From: Macropodus opercularis
Lineage: Eukaryota; Chordata; Actinopteri; Anabantiformes; Osphronemidae
Assembly: GCA_030770545.1 (NCBI GenBank)
Contig: CM061091.1
Span: 3,540,501 to 3,604,500, forward strand
DNA length: 64,000 nucleotides
Direction: 5' to 3'
A program made the position numbers and the translations under genes. Every line of letters begins with the position of its first letter. Within the stretch, counting starts at the first letter, position 1. The notes beneath the pieces are model-generated. The model was not told where the DNA came from and did not search any database. It was given only the letters and a program-made list of their open reading frames with translations. Positions 1 to 13,600 of the stretch are shown piece by piece.

Positions 1-421
1 GATCCCTGCATTAACAAAAATGTATAAAAGGACAAAAGCGCCAAAAATGAAGCGTTAGAAATAGAGACCCAGTTGTAAAACCAGTATATATAGTCACTTC
101 TTAGTCTTCTTAATAAGATCTGTCCAAGGCCACTATCCCACATTCAGCATGTGGGAGTGGTGACAACATTTGGAACAAGCGAAGCTTTGTCTGTCCTCAG
201 CTATCAGATTTATCAGCACAAATGTGCATTAGCCATTGGAGCCTTGGTTGCAGACTTAAGTGCATGGTAATTAGCTACAGAAGACCGAGCGCTAGTGCTG
301 CCTCCCTCGTCCCTGTGTTGGCCCCTCCCTGTAAAATGCCAACTGTACTGACACTCCCACGTTGTTTCTCAGCACTTTTTATATTTACCCTGAAAAACTA
401 TAAACTTCTTCTTTTTTGCAG

Positions 422-569
422 CAATATTTCCATGCGGGAGGAAATGGGCTGAAGAAAACATTCCTTGAAAAGAGCCCTGATATGAAGTCCCTCAAATATG
501 CTCTTAGCCTTTACACTCAACCTACAGATGCCTTGATAAAGAAATATATATGCACCCAAACCTCTCAAG
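422..569 (+). CDS. unc13c: unc13 exon a: end of MUN/MHD2 region
   Basis: Preceded by a pyrimidine-rich tract ending TTTTTTGCAG and followed by GTAAGG. It encodes 49 residues plus one base, opening in frame with QYFHAGGNG. It helps form the helical MUN region that acts on syntaxin/SNARE assembly. Upstream exons are not in the window. Confidence 0.9.
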
Positions 570-3500
570 GTAAGGAATGATACAAATGATGGGCTCAGCT
601 TCATTTCACACACTGAAAACCTTCGTGTTTCGTGCCTCGTCTCTATTCACTATCTTCAGGGCAGAAGGAAATCTGTGACAAAACGCGAAATGCTACAAAA
701 GATGCTTAGATAGCGAAATCGTCCGGAGAGGTGTGAAAAAACCACAGACTGTGAAAACAAATGTACAGCAGCACATTAGCACTTTGCTCCGGCACCATGT
801 GGTAAACATACTGTGTTCCAGTCACACTTACAATTAGAAACCTTAGTAGTGAAATGTCTTATGCACAATGTATTGTGTTGCAGATGTTCTCAGTTTACAA
901 ATTCTGCAAATCGTATTCTTAAATATTGCTTAAATATTATGAATTTGCTTCTAACTTGTCTTGACATAAACATTGTGCAGTTTTCTCATCAGTCTTAGCC
1001 TCTTTAACACTACAGGATGCCTGTTCTGAGTGTCTGTCTGTGTCACTTTCTCCTTGTAGTAATTGCGTGTGTCTCCATACTGTATAAGTCATTAGGCTCT
1101 TTCATTGTTTATGTTTAAAAACTAAGAGGCTAAGTTATCAGAGGGCTCTTTACCAAATACCCTGAAGGGATCGAATGCTCTCATGCTGCTTTTCTCTTTT
1201 CCACTCTCATTAGAAACACATAAAGACACTGTCATGGCAAATTTATAAGAAATATACATATTCTTTTATAAATGTCGTGTTAGTCTATAAATTCCCACTT
1301 GTACTCTGTCTCCTCTTTCTCTCCGTCATCACTGACCCACTTTTATGTGTTGTCTCGCTCATCTTCCGCTATATGAAACTTTTTCCCTGTCTCACTCTGT
1401 AACAAGGCAGAAATGCCTCCAGGTGTCCAGAGAGATTCGAGAGGGATTTCAGCCCAGAGGGGCGTGGAAGCTTTAAACTCCTGGTAGCCTCAGTGTGTTC
1501 AGCCTTGCAGAACGCTGCATAGGCAGGCAGCAGGAAAGGGAGTAGCGAGGGGAGAAAGCCAGGCAGCCAGTAGGCCCGACCAGCGCTGCCGCTGTCAGCG
1601 AGAGGCACATGGGCATAGATGCACAGTGTTTCACAGCATGCTATTTTAAGATCGCTCAACGTGTTCCTCCTCTTCCCTTCTCTCTAAATGTCTCATTCCA
1701 TCCCCCCCCCCCCCCTCGTGTTGTCTCTTTTTATCTCAGACGGTCTAATGTGACGCCTCTAAGAGGAGGTAGCGAAGTGGTTGTAAACAGTGTGGGGATG
1801 TGCTGATATTTGATACTACGTGTTTCATTGAATCACCAACAGCGACGTCCTGACAGCGACGCGTTTGAACCACGTTGTGCATTTGTTCCAGTCAAGTGTT
1901 GGGAGCAAACCTGTGTCTTGATTAGCTTCAGGCTTCTCTGGAAATACAGGGCTAACAAAAGTGAACGTGCTTCCTTCTAGCTGAGGCTGTCGTGTCAATC
2001 TGCTGACCCTCTTTACTGCCACATGAGTGTATCTTCTTGCGCTTTCCTCTATTTTCCTCCTCCCGTTCATTTATTTGGCCACAAATGCACAAGCTGGCAG
2101 TGTGTCTCCTCTGACATCCGCGAGAAAACATACAGACTCCGTTTATTTGTAGCATTATTGCAGGCGTTGTCTGAAGTAAATGTACTGTGGCATTGCTGTG
2201 CTAATTTCACACAGTCCAGGGCTTAATTGTGCAGCAGGGATGTTTTCAGCATCCCCCATCCTCTCAGGGCATCATTACAATAAATCACACAGCTTGTTTC
2301 TTTATTTCCAGCTATAATGGGCACTGCCTGTCTGACATGTATTGATTAGCTATTGGATCAGGATGCCTCTTCATCAGCCACTCAGGCACTTGCCCTCCAG
2401 TTTTCACATCTGTTTGTCCTGGGCTGGGTGTTAGACAAGGCAGCTGGAACAGACAAGGCTCCCTGCGTCATGCAAAGTGGGACACATGGTCAGCAATCAG
2501 TCGAAGGTGTTTCCTGGCAAGAACAGTGTGACCTGAAAGTCTAATTCTGATGTAACTGCGCAGCGTGTTTCTTCCTCTGTTCCTCTATTTGTTCAACTCA
2601 CTACTTCTTCCCTTCTGAAACGGTTTCATTTTAGCTTGAGTGACCCTAACGCCACGGAATCAAGTGTTTTGATTGTATTTGTGTTGATTTCAACACAGTT
2701 TGATGAATTGTTCATTTAGTGCATCCCTTCCCACCATCTGCCTTTTTTCAGTGTTCAATAATCACCTTGTGTTTCTTATTTCCGGCTCAGCCTAAATGTA
2801 GAGGAAGCCTCGGCTGTGCTTGCTGCTGGGCTGCCTTTGGGATTAAATCAAGTCTACTACCCTTGTGTTTTTCCACTGTGTTTTTGTTGTTTTAGCTTTG
2901 ACACGCATTTATACTGTGCACTGTTTTTAGATCTGGATGTCTTCTACAAAAGAGCTGCACCCACAGTGTTGGATCCTGTCCTTTTAATCCTTTCCCTCGC
3001 TCTTATTTCTGTTTTCTGAGCTCTCCATTTCTCTTCCTGGCTTTCTTTCTATCGCTCCTCTTTTCTCTCTGATATTCATTTAGCCTCTTTCCAATTCTCC
3101 TGTTGCTGTTTTGGTGTGTGTCCAGGTCAGTCATCCAACGGATCAGTGGGGGAGGTGTCGATGCAAGTGAATCTCATCTCTCACCCCGGCACCGGAGAGC
3201 ACAAAGTCAGCGTGAAGGGTGAGCTTTTTCCTCTATGCAGACCTGCTCTTGGTCTTTTCTATTCAGATGTATTCACGGCTGCATGTATTCAAAGATTTCT
3301 GGTTGGCTCATCATGGAAATCTCATTGATGCTAATGACAGTAGATACAAACAATGCACTAAAAACTTGGATTTTGTTGTTGTGCACCGAATCTGCATGAC
3401 ACCGTCAGGCTCTGCATCCCTGACAGTGCATTCATCTTACAGCTTTTTTGGTGTGTCTGGAAGAAACCAATGCAGATACATCAGCTCTGACATCCCAATA

Positions 3501-4714
3501 TGTCGAGCGTGAATGTTCCTTATAAGTAGCTCTGATATTTGTCCTCTCAAATTCAATTGTAGTTATTGTGACAGTATCTGACATAATATGAAACTTTGTA
3601 CATGCATTTAGATTAGTGTGGGAATAAGATAAATGTACATCCAAAAATACAAAACATGGGCTGGAGTACATGTCTGAACAGTTTCCCTTTCTCTTCTCAT
3701 AACTATGAATTATTGCTCTTCATTTCTCAGTGATTGCAGTGAACAACCTCATCTGGCAGACCAATGCTATGTTCCGTCCGTTCGTAGAGGTCAACGCTGT
3801 GGGACCACACCTGGCTGATAAGAAACGCAAATTCAGCACCAAGACCAAGAATAACAATTGGTCGCCTAAATACAATGAAACATTCCAATAGTGAGTGGTT
3901 TTCTTCACCGTAGTTACGAAGCAGAGGGAAATTCACTTTAATAACAAATAATCCCGTTGTAATATGATCTAATCTTGTATCCAGTCTATAAAAGACATTT
4001 AGTGTCTGTCAAAAAAAAGAGGCTGCACAGCCAATATGCTGGATAATGCCCATAATACCTTGCTTTCCTAAATGCGTTCTGCTATTCTAATAATTAAATA
4101 GAAAGCAGCAATTAAGACGTGTTAACGTCCATAAAAATGAAAACATCAACATTTGAAAACAATATAAACACGACGCTGGCTCAGCATGAAACGTCTACGT
4201 ACTGCTGTTAAACCAACTGGTGTTTATTCATGCAGTTGTTCAGCGCGAGACAACGATGAAAAAGTACCATAGTGAATTAAAATAACGTTGAGGGACTTAC
4301 AACCTTCTTAGTCAATTTTATGTTTCCTAACAGTGTATGTTTTATTATCCATGCAGATTAACTCAAATGTAGTACTTCAGAATGGCAAATCATTTAGTTT
4401 CTGTCTGTGTCCCGTTCTTATCTTGCAGTGTTCTGAGTAACGAACACGGTCCAGAGGCCTACGAGCTGCACGTCTCAGTGAAGGACTACTGCTTTGCCCG
4501 CGAGGACCGCGTCATCGGCATGACGGTCATCCAGCTACGAGAGCTGGCAGACAAGGGCAGCTGCTCCGCCTGCTACCCCCTGGTGAAGAGCATCTGCATG
4601 GATGAAACGGGCCTCACCATCATGAGGATACTCTCTCAACGGACCCATGATGAGGTGGCCAAAGAGTTTGTGCGTCTCAAGACAGACTCGCGCTCGTCAG
4701 AGGAAGTGTCGTAA
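422..4714 (+). CDS. unc13c: UNC13 (Munc13) family protein, C-terminal four exons (partial, 5' part outside window)
   Basis: Joined exons 422-569, 3126-3218, 3731-3890 and 4429-4714 give 228 residues and a stop. Every junction has AG acceptors, GT donors and matching phases (0/1, 1/1, 1/2, 2). The first exon begins QYFHAGGNGLKKTFLEKSPD, the conserved end of the MUN/MHD2 region of Munc13 proteins. The rest forms the C-terminal C2 domain (GTGEHKVSVK, FRPFVEV, DKKRK, WSPKYNETF, VKDYCFAREDR) and the family's terminal stretch RILSQRTHDEVAKEFVRLK. Munc13 proteins open syntaxin-1 and prime synaptic vesicles at presynaptic active zones. The known family property that this C2 domain does not bind calcium fits the lack of acidic residues in the loop around VNNLIWQTNAM. 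The paralogue call (C rather than A or B) rests on VIGMTVIQL, the YPL motif and on both genes belonging to the human 15q linkage group; family certainty is high, paralogue moderate. Confidence 0.9.
570..3125. other. unc13 intron between exons a and b (and 1-421, end of the preceding intron)
   Basis: No exon-like stretch is visible in 1-421 or 570-3125. A poly-C run lies at 1702-1715. The rest is AT-moderate unique-looking DNA. The other two introns, 3219-3730 and 3891-4428, also hold nothing recognisable. Confidence 0.7.
3126..3218 (+). CDS. unc13c: unc13 exon b: linker and first strand of the last C2 domain
   Basis: Acceptor GTGTGTCCAG and donor GGTGAGC; 93 bp, phase 1 in and out. It encodes the variable linker QSSNGSVGEVSMQ, then VNLISHPGTGEHKVSVK, the conserved start of the Munc13 C-terminal C2 domain. 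Confidence 0.9.
3731..3890 (+). CDS. unc13c: unc13 exon c: core of the last C2 domain
   Basis: Acceptor TTTCTCAG and donor GTGAGT; 160 bp, phase 1 to 2. It encodes IAVNNLIWQTNAMFRPFVEV followed by the basic DKKRK stretch and WSPKYNETFQY. The first loop lacks the aspartates of calcium-binding C2 domains. Confidence 0.92.
4429..4714 (+). CDS. unc13c: unc13 last coding exon with stop codon
   Basis: Acceptor TTATCTTGCAG; the exon runs to TAA at 4712-4714. It encodes the end of the C2 domain (AYELHVSVKDYCFAREDR) and the conserved C-terminus RILSQRTHDEVAKEFVRLK, ending SSEEVS. It is GC-richer than its flanks, as expected for coding sequence here. Confidence 0.94.
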
Positions 4715-6148
4715 TGTGGAGTGAGAATGCAGTACGAAGCGTTTCGTCGTCTTAAGTGAGAGAGAGAAACAAAGCAGTAGCAGCAATTGTTCTTGCAGAA
4801 TAAAGGTTAGAGGATGAGATTGTCCAAAGAGAAGAGGAAGAGGCCCCAACGCGGTGAGACGAGAAAGTCAGAGAGAGAGAGAGTTGTGTTCGTTCGTTTG
4901 TTTGTTTTTGTGCATGTGTGTAAAACATCTGTTGGAATGTTCATTTTAAAACTACAGTATGTAAAAGTGTTTACTTACCGTATGCTTACTATTAAGTACT
5001 ATATTCTACGAGTTATGTTAACAAGACATGGAATACCTTTTGTACAACAACATTTAGTCTTTTTGAACAGAGATTTGTTCCGATAAAGTGCCAAACCAGT
5101 GAAAAAAGAACAAAACTAACGTAAATGAAATATGGTGAACCTAGTCCGTTTCCAATTTGCTCGATTATTTTGTCCGGTGTGAGTCATTTTCTGACCGTGT
5201 GGCGTTTTGATTGTTGCTCCGTCTTTTCATTTTGCACCCATTCGGCTTCATGTTCTTCCACACAGCACTGTGGTGCATGTCCTCTTCTCAGTCATGTCTC
5301 TCCCATGATTCCACAGTGACCACCAAGCAGGGTCCTGTCCCTTGCCTTCAAACTGTTTGTATTTTAAGTCAACCTGAAAATAGACCATGTTTTCTTAAAT
5401 GGCGATGACTGCTATGTAAACCTTCATAGGTGTTTGTAATTTTATAACCATGACAACAATGACAACGGCCTCCAGTGCTGACAGTCTTGGCAGAAAGGAT
5501 GGAAATGTTCTCTTTTCTTTGGCTTTTTGTTCCCTGTTTTTCGGCTTTTGGCTTCCAGCCTTTCTGAATGACCACTGTGAACATGAGCTTTGGAAGGCGA
5601 GCTTACATGACATTGCTGACAGTTTGATATTGTTTCATATTTTCCGATAACTTTGTTCCTGAGAAACTGCCAAAGTTATATAAAATATTTGTATAAAAGC
5701 AATCCATTATATGTATGAAGATATATATGTACATGTGATCTATTACTTTTTCAATGCTTAATATTTGATTGTTGATAGGGTGGTACTAAAATTTTATTTT
5801 TTTTATTTCCTGTGAAGCTGTTAACCAATAGAAAAGTTCCACGTTACTTTATATTAGTTAAATCAGCTTCTGTCACTGGAATTATTTTTCTTCATAAAGG
5901 AAAGAGTCTAACATTTGGTAAATATGCAACATTCCTATGTATTGCACTGATGGCGAATTGTATGTCATGTAAATATATTTAGTGAGATATTGTATAAAAG
6001 TCTACTTTTCTTCCGTGTGCATAAAGTATGTGCAAATGTGTTCAAATATCTGGGTCATTCTGAACAACCGGTAGAGATCTTTCATCATTACTTTGTTTAG
6101 GTCCAGGAGACTAAATCCAAGCGTAACCTTCATTTTTATCATAATAAA
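4715..6148 (+). other. Probable unc13 3' UTR
   Basis: AT-rich DNA directly after the stop. It carries one AATAAA at 4799-4804, only 85 bases past the stop, and another at 6143-6148. A Pumilio-type TGTAAATA occurs near 5969, and short GAGA and TTTG runs lie at 4869-4905. The true cleavage site cannot be seen; an end near 6.0-6.15 kb is a guess. Confidence 0.45.
4799..4804 (+). promoter_or_regulatory. Candidate polyadenylation signal AATAAA (proximal)
   Basis: Exact AATAAA 85 bases after the unc13 stop codon. If used it would give a very short 3' UTR; the AATAAA at 6143-6148 is the distal alternative. Confidence 0.3.
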
Positions 6149-9100
6149 AGGCACAAAAACGAAAAGACAGTTAACTTAAGGAGAACAGTTGGAGCGCGTT
6201 TGCACTCAGGACAGTCCTGTTGTAGTTAAATTGTGTTATTCCCTCTGTTGACTATGTGCACATTGTGACAAATGTGGCTGTCCCAGTGCAAATGTGAGAC
6301 CAGTTGACATTTAAAGTTAAATAAACAAAAAAACCCAGTGGCCTGCAGTGACAGGTCTTTGGCTGTGGTAAAGAAAAGCCACAGTCTCACAACGTAAGTT
6401 AAAAAAAGAGGCAGCGGACACAATTTCACCCTTTGTGGTCTTTCTTTGCCTACGTCACCCACAAAGCAGCAACAACCACACAGACGTCTGGAACAGCTGC
6501 AGGCGTCTGGTAAGCTCACGTCTTTGTTCTGCCTTTTTTTCATTGTCATGCTTGTGGGTTTTTAGACAGAGAAAGGTGTTAATGAGGGAGATTGTCAGTC
6601 TTGCTGCAGTCACACAGTGTCTTTAGTAGTCACACACGTCTACCTCCCCAGACCTGCAAACTACTAACAGTAGCTACCTTTAACAGATAAAACGGCTCAA
6701 TCCACCGTCATCCACACATGTAAAGTACAAAGCTCAGCAGATCACGGCTGAGGTAGAAAAGGAGAAGGCGCATTCATCACTTTTCGTGTTGTTCGCTTGC
6801 CATAAAGTCATGTTCAGTCTTCATGTAACGCTTCATTTAACACAGTCGTCATCCAGGTGTGTGAGCATCAGGTTTAGCTGCAGTTTGGCTCCTGTGACAC
6901 GGGCATGAAGTGGCTCGACAGACAGCAGTCAGTGGGAGGATAATTTGAGAAAAACCAAACGGAGGCGTATCCTCATTGCGAGAGACCATTTAATTGTCTA
7001 CTCACAACTGTAACATTAAAGGTTTTCCAATTGGAAGGAAGTGTTGTGTCCTAAAACGTCAGGCTCTGCTTTTAGTGCACGGCATTTTAAAGACTGTCCG
7101 TGTTAGGAGTGGGGAAGAACTCACGTGTTTAAAGAAGGGAAAACAGATGCTCCCAGCCCTGACGTAATCTTCTGACACATGCTGGATAAAACATATGTGT
7201 TATCTGAACAACAAATGCCGTCTCAGACAGATGATTCATAGACTACAGCCACCATGAATGTTCTGTAGCCACTGATTTTGTAGGACATTGAAGGCCATAA
7301 AATATGAGGATAACTAATAGACCAGGACCTTTCTGAAATAAAATACAAATGTATAATTGAATAACAGACATATTTTTATATTTAATACTCACTATCTGCA
7401 AAATGCTTCAAACTTTAGTCATTAAAACGTGTTAATGTCAAACATGGAAATATGGTGGCATTACTAAAATAGTAAAAGCAATTGCAAGAAGTTGCATCAT
7501 TATAAAAACAATCCCAGATGCTCCAGTCTCTTGCTTTTCCTTGCGTTTAACCATAAAGCCAACATGTCAAAAGACCAAAAAAAATGCAGAAACGAGCAGG
7601 AAACACTGAATCTCCCTCATGCTCCCAGAAGAAAGCGCCAACCTGACTCATCCTACTGTAAAGCTTCCAACATGCAAAATTACATCAAGTGTGACTTCAG
7701 CAACCTTGACCTCTTCTCTGCATACTGTCAGCTCCTCCAGGAATTCTTACTCATCATCGGTTCACATTCCAAAGGACAAGCTGGCTGAGGGTTGGCAAAT
7801 TAGGATCTCTGTGATGAGCTGGATGTTCTAATTCATGGTTAGATGACGCCTGCGTGTCTGTTGTGCTGATTGAACCGGAGTTCTCTCCTCTGATACTCTG
7901 AGGGGCAGCACTCGAGCATATAAAGGAATAAAAAAGCAGATGAGCTCAGATAGATAAGGATGTTTATAACAGGTTTTGGACTGCAGGACTACGTCGCTGC
8001 GTGACGATACACCCTGTGATGTGTGAGTAGTCATGAAGATTCCAAGCTGGACTCTCTGTGTCCTTCAGAGCAGAGGGCTGTCACTTCTGAAGGGGAAGAT
8101 TGATGGAGCTCAGCCCTGGGAAAAGATGATTCACTCACAGCAGAGACCCAACATTCAAAGCGTTACACACACAGTACATCTTTAAAGACGCAATAAGGCT
8201 TGATTACTGCTAAGAATTGATGAATCCCTTGCGCAATATGATATGATAAAGCTCAATACAAATACTTCTGTAGGCCAGACGTTATTGTTATTCAGTGACA
8301 AAACACAAACACAAATTAAAATGTTCAGCAATGTACACTACACTGGTTAAGTACAGTTCTATTCGTGTCCTACTCAGTAAGCAGGGAAACAGTCTTTCAC
8401 ACGTATTCAACAAGATCATGAGGTGATAAATATTCTTACTTCTTCTTTCTTAGGAGGTGTGCATATGAATGTTAGATATTATTCTTGTTTTTAAATATTT
8501 TATGACCTGCATAGAAAACAGTACTGATTATAATTCATCATTTGCACCCAGACCCAGCATATGCAGTTAAAGATTTATCACTGTTGATATGTAGGTGTGA
8601 TTACTGTTTGTGTGAGGAATGAGTGCACTGCGCACGGTGAAGAGGAGAAGCAGCACAGGGAGCAGGAAGGAGGAAGGTGTGTTTGAGATAAGCCAGGTCT
8701 GCGTAAATATGATCAGCGGTGATCGGCACACAATGCAGGGTGATTAGTACTCTGTCCTACGGGTGGGTGCTCTGTCACCATGTGAGAAAAACATTTCCTC
8801 ATGAAATCCAGTGCCAGGCGCCAAAGTTACTCTCCTCAGGGCATAGCAGCAAACACCTGGCACCGAATCCGTTGGGACCTATTCCTCGATTTAATTTCAA
8901 TTCAAATAAAATCTTTGATTCATCTGGGCGTCTGCATTGCATACATTTAAGCAATGACATTTGAATGGAGTGCTTAGCACCAATAATTCCCAAACTAGCA
9001 GATCTGCTTAGCCTATCCAAGCATACATGGGTCATGTCTCAGCACTGTGTCTACCTACAGTCGGCGACTCAAGAAAATCTGCGTGAGGCAGCTACAGGAA

Positions 9101-10698
9101 GGAGAAGACATGGAATGAAGGGAGTGAGACGAGATCTGTTCACGAGCGTCATCTGTGAAAAAATAAGACCCAGAAAACCACAATAGCTTGTTTTACAATA
9201 AATCATCAGTAAAGCTTCGCAGCCCTTTACTCCAAACACCAGTCGCCTCAGGCTCCAAGGTGAAACCACCGATTCTCTGACACTACCCCTCGAGGCGGCT
9301 TAAAAAAGGTTAACAACCGTCCTCCCAGCGGTGTCGTTGAATGGGCAGCGTAAACCCAGCTAATCATTTTATTCACACTCACTATCATTTACATCCTTTT
9401 GTTTTGAAAGCAGGCTTTTCCCAGACGTTCGTTGAGCCCAGAGAACAATACTAGTGTGACATGTCGTCCAGGTCTGTCCCACCTAATCTGCCGGCAGCTT
9501 TCCCCTTCCCTCTCCTTCACTAGTCTGCTTCACCTTTACTGCTCTTAGTGCTTTAATAAATCATCAAGCCTGTGTGTGTGTGTGTCAGAGTATCGTATAG
9601 TATATGCTGTTAGAGAGATGCATTGTGTGACCTGCACCTGTGGATCTGCTCCTGTGCTGGAATTAGTGTGGTGCACAGTATATGATTTTTAGCAGTTTGC
9701 TTTGATACATCATCACAGTTTGATTGAACTAAACCAGTCAAATGTCAAGTGTTGATTCTCAGCGTTTGTTTTGTAGGAATTCATATTATGCACCTCACAA
9801 TTCATTCATGTGCGTCTCTCTCTCGTAGATTTATGCCGTTTTTCGGCCTAATGATGGCCTCCTTCACGTCCGTTGCAACCTCTTGGGACTTAATTTTGGC
9901 AGCTCCAGTCAAACAGCTGCCAACTGAGAACCTGATGTCAACCCCAGACCTTTTATCAGCTAATAAAAGGGACAACACCTGGTCAATTAAGTTCTTTTTA
10001 ACCAATTGTCCAATGACCTTTGACCCTTGAAAATGTAGACCCTCTGATAACTGCAATTCCTTAATCATAAATAAACTCTTCCAAAATACAGATAATACAG
10101 CCTTTACTTATTTCAAATCCATTATGTACAAAGATTAAATAGTAAAAACTCATCATTCTTGAAATACATCTGGGCCTAACTGCACAGTGAGCTTAAGAAT
10201 GTGTGTGTGTGTGTGTGTGTGTGTGTACACTTGCCCTGGCTGCTCTCCCCAACCAAACTGAATGGGTGTAATTACAGCTTAATGTGTCTCAGTGGGCACA
10301 TGGAGACCTGCCATTAAGCAGAGGGAAACAAAGAGGCTATAGGTAATCTACTGAAGTACAGGCACAGTAAACTAATGAGTCCTTGTTATTGTTACTAAGC
10401 AATGCGCCATCATCTGCTGCAGACACAAGGTGGGACATCTCACTGAGGGATTTCTACAGAAGTCTTCTTTTCTGGAAAAGCACGTCAGACTGCAGCCGTG
10501 GCGTTTGGACCCTGACAGACCAAGTGTTCGAGTGAATCGTGACTCTGAGCAGCCCAGTGTTACATGTGCTCTGTTCTGCACACACAATGCTTAAACTGCT
10601 GCCTGACAGTTTGATGCCAAACACATGTGACAACAAGGGAGAAGAAAATATACTGTACGCAAATACTATACTACAGACTTTTATTGAAGACAAACAAT
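6149..10698. other. Intergenic DNA right of unc13
   Basis: No open frame with recognisable domains on either strand. There are short GT repeats at about 9569-9586 and 10199-10226. A segment at 9802-10030 reads like a decayed transposable-element piece. No IGDCC3 exon or other expected neighbour was recognised. Confidence 0.6.
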
Positions 10699-13600
10699 AA
10701 CATACTATACTAAGACGTACTTTTTGACCACATACTATACTAAGGTGTGATTTTGACCACATACTATACTATGACGTGTTTTTGACCACATACTATACTA
10801 AGACGTGTTTTTGACCACATACTATACTAAGGTGTGATTTTGACCACATACTATACTATGACGTGTTTTTGACCACATACTATACTAAGGTGTGTTTTTT
10901 GACCACATACTATACTAAGACGTGTTTTTGACCACATACTATACTAAGGCGTGTTTTTGACCACATACTATACTAAGACGTGTTTGTTGACCACATACTA
11001 TACTAAGACGTGTTTTTGACCACATACTATACTAAGGTGTGTTTTTTGACCACATACTATACTAAGACGTACTTTTTGACCACATACTATACTAAGGTGT
11101 GTTTTTTGACCACATACTATACTAAGACGTACTTTTTGACCACATACTATACTAAGGTGTGTTTTTTGACCACATACTATACTAAGGTGTATTTTTTGAC
11201 CACATACTATACTAAGGTGTGATTTTGACCACATACTATACTATGACGTGTTTTTGACCACATACTATACTAAGACGTGTTTTTGACCACATACTATACT
11301 AAGGTGTGTTTTTTGACCACATACTATACTAAGACGTGTTTTTGACCACATACTATACTAAGGTGTGTTTTTTGACCACATACTATACTAAGACGTGTTT
11401 TTGACCACATACTATACTAAGACGTGTTTTTGACCACATACTATACTAAGGTGTGTTTTTTGAACACATACTATACTAAGACGTGTTTTTGACCACATAC
11501 TATACTAAGGTGTGTTTTTTGACCACATACTATACTAAGACGTGTTTTTGACCACATACTATACTAAGGCGTGTTTTTGACCACATACTATACTAAGACG
11601 TGTTTGTTGACCACATACTATACTAAGACGTGTTTTTGACCACATACTATACTAAGGTGTGTTTTTTGACCACATACTATACTAAGACGTACTTTTTGAC
11701 CACATACTATACTAAGGTGTGTTTTTTGACCACATACTATACTAAGACGTACTTTTTGACCACATACTATACTAAGGTGTGTTTTTTGACCACATACTAT
11801 ACTAAGACGTGTTTTTGACCACATACTATACTAAGGTGTGTTTTTTGACCACATACTATACTAAGGTGTGTTTTTTGACCACATACTATACTAAGGTGTG
11901 TTTTTTGACCACATACTATACTAAGACGTACTTTTTGACCACATACTATACTAAGGTGTGTTTTTTGACCACATACTATACTAAGGTGTGTTTTTTGACC
12001 ACATACTATACTAAGGTGTGTTTTTTGACCACATACTATACTAAGACGTACTTTTTGACCACATACTATACTAAGGTGTGTTTTTTGACCACATACTATA
12101 CTAAGACGTACTTTTTGACCACATACTATACTAAGGTGTGTTTTTTGACCACATACTATACTAAGGTGTGTTTTTTGACCACATACTATACTAAGGTGTG
12201 TTTTTTGACCACATACTATACTAAGGTGTGTTTTTTGACCACATACTATACTAAGACGTACTTTTTGACCACATACTATACTAAGGCGTGTTTGTTGACC
12301 ACATACTATACTAAGGTGTGTTTTTTGACCACATACTATACTAAGACGTACTTTTTGACCACATACTATACTAAGGTGTGTTTTTTGACCACATACTATA
12401 CTAAGACGTACTTTTTGACCACATACTATACTAAGGCATGTTTTTGACCACATACTATACTAAGGCATGTTTTTTGACCACATACTATACTAAGACGTAC
12501 TTTTTGACCACATACTATACTAAGGCATGTTTTTAACCACATACTATACTAAGGGATGTTTTTTGACCACATACTATACTAAGACGTACTTTTTGACCAC
12601 ATACTATACTAAGGCATGTTTTTGACCACATACTATACTAAGGCATGTTTTTTGACCACATACTATACTAAGACGTACTTTTTGACCACATACTATACTA
12701 AGACGTACTTTTTGACCACATACTATACTAAGGCATGTTTTTTGACCACATACTATACTAAGACGTACTTTTTGACCACATACTATACTAAGGCATGTTT
12801 TTAACCACATACTATACTAAGGGATGTTTTTTGACCACATACTATACTAAGGTGTGTTTTTTGACCACATACTATACTAAGACGTACTTTTTGACCACAT
12901 ACTATACTAAGGCATGTTTTTGACCACATACTATACTAAGGCATGTTTTTTGACCACATACTATACTAAGACGTACTTTTTGACCACATACTATACTAAG
13001 GCATGTTTTTAACCACATACTATACTAAGGGATGTTTTTTGACCACATACTATACTAAGACGTACTTTTTGACCACATACTATACTAAGGCATGTTTTTG
13101 ACCACATACTATACTAAGGCATGTTTTTTGACCACATACTATACTAAGACGTACTTTTTGACCACATACTATACTAAGGTGTATTTTTTGACCACATACT
13201 ATACTAAGGTTTGTTTTTTGACCACATACTATACTAAAGCATGTTTTTTGACCACATACTATACTATGATGTGTTTTTGACAACATACTATACTATGATG
13301 TGTTTTTGACCACATACTGTACTAAGGCATAATTTTGAACACATACTATACTAAGGCATGTTTTTGACAACATACTATACTAAGGCGTGTTTTTGACCAC
13401 ATACTATACTAAAGCATGTTTTTTGACCACATACTATACTATGATGTGTTTTTGACAACATACTATACTATGATGTGTTTTTTGACCACATACTATACTA
13501 AGGTGTATTTTTTGACCACATACTATACTAAGGTGTATTTTTTGACCACATACTATACTAAGGTTTGTTTTTTGACCACATACTATACTAAAGCATGTTT

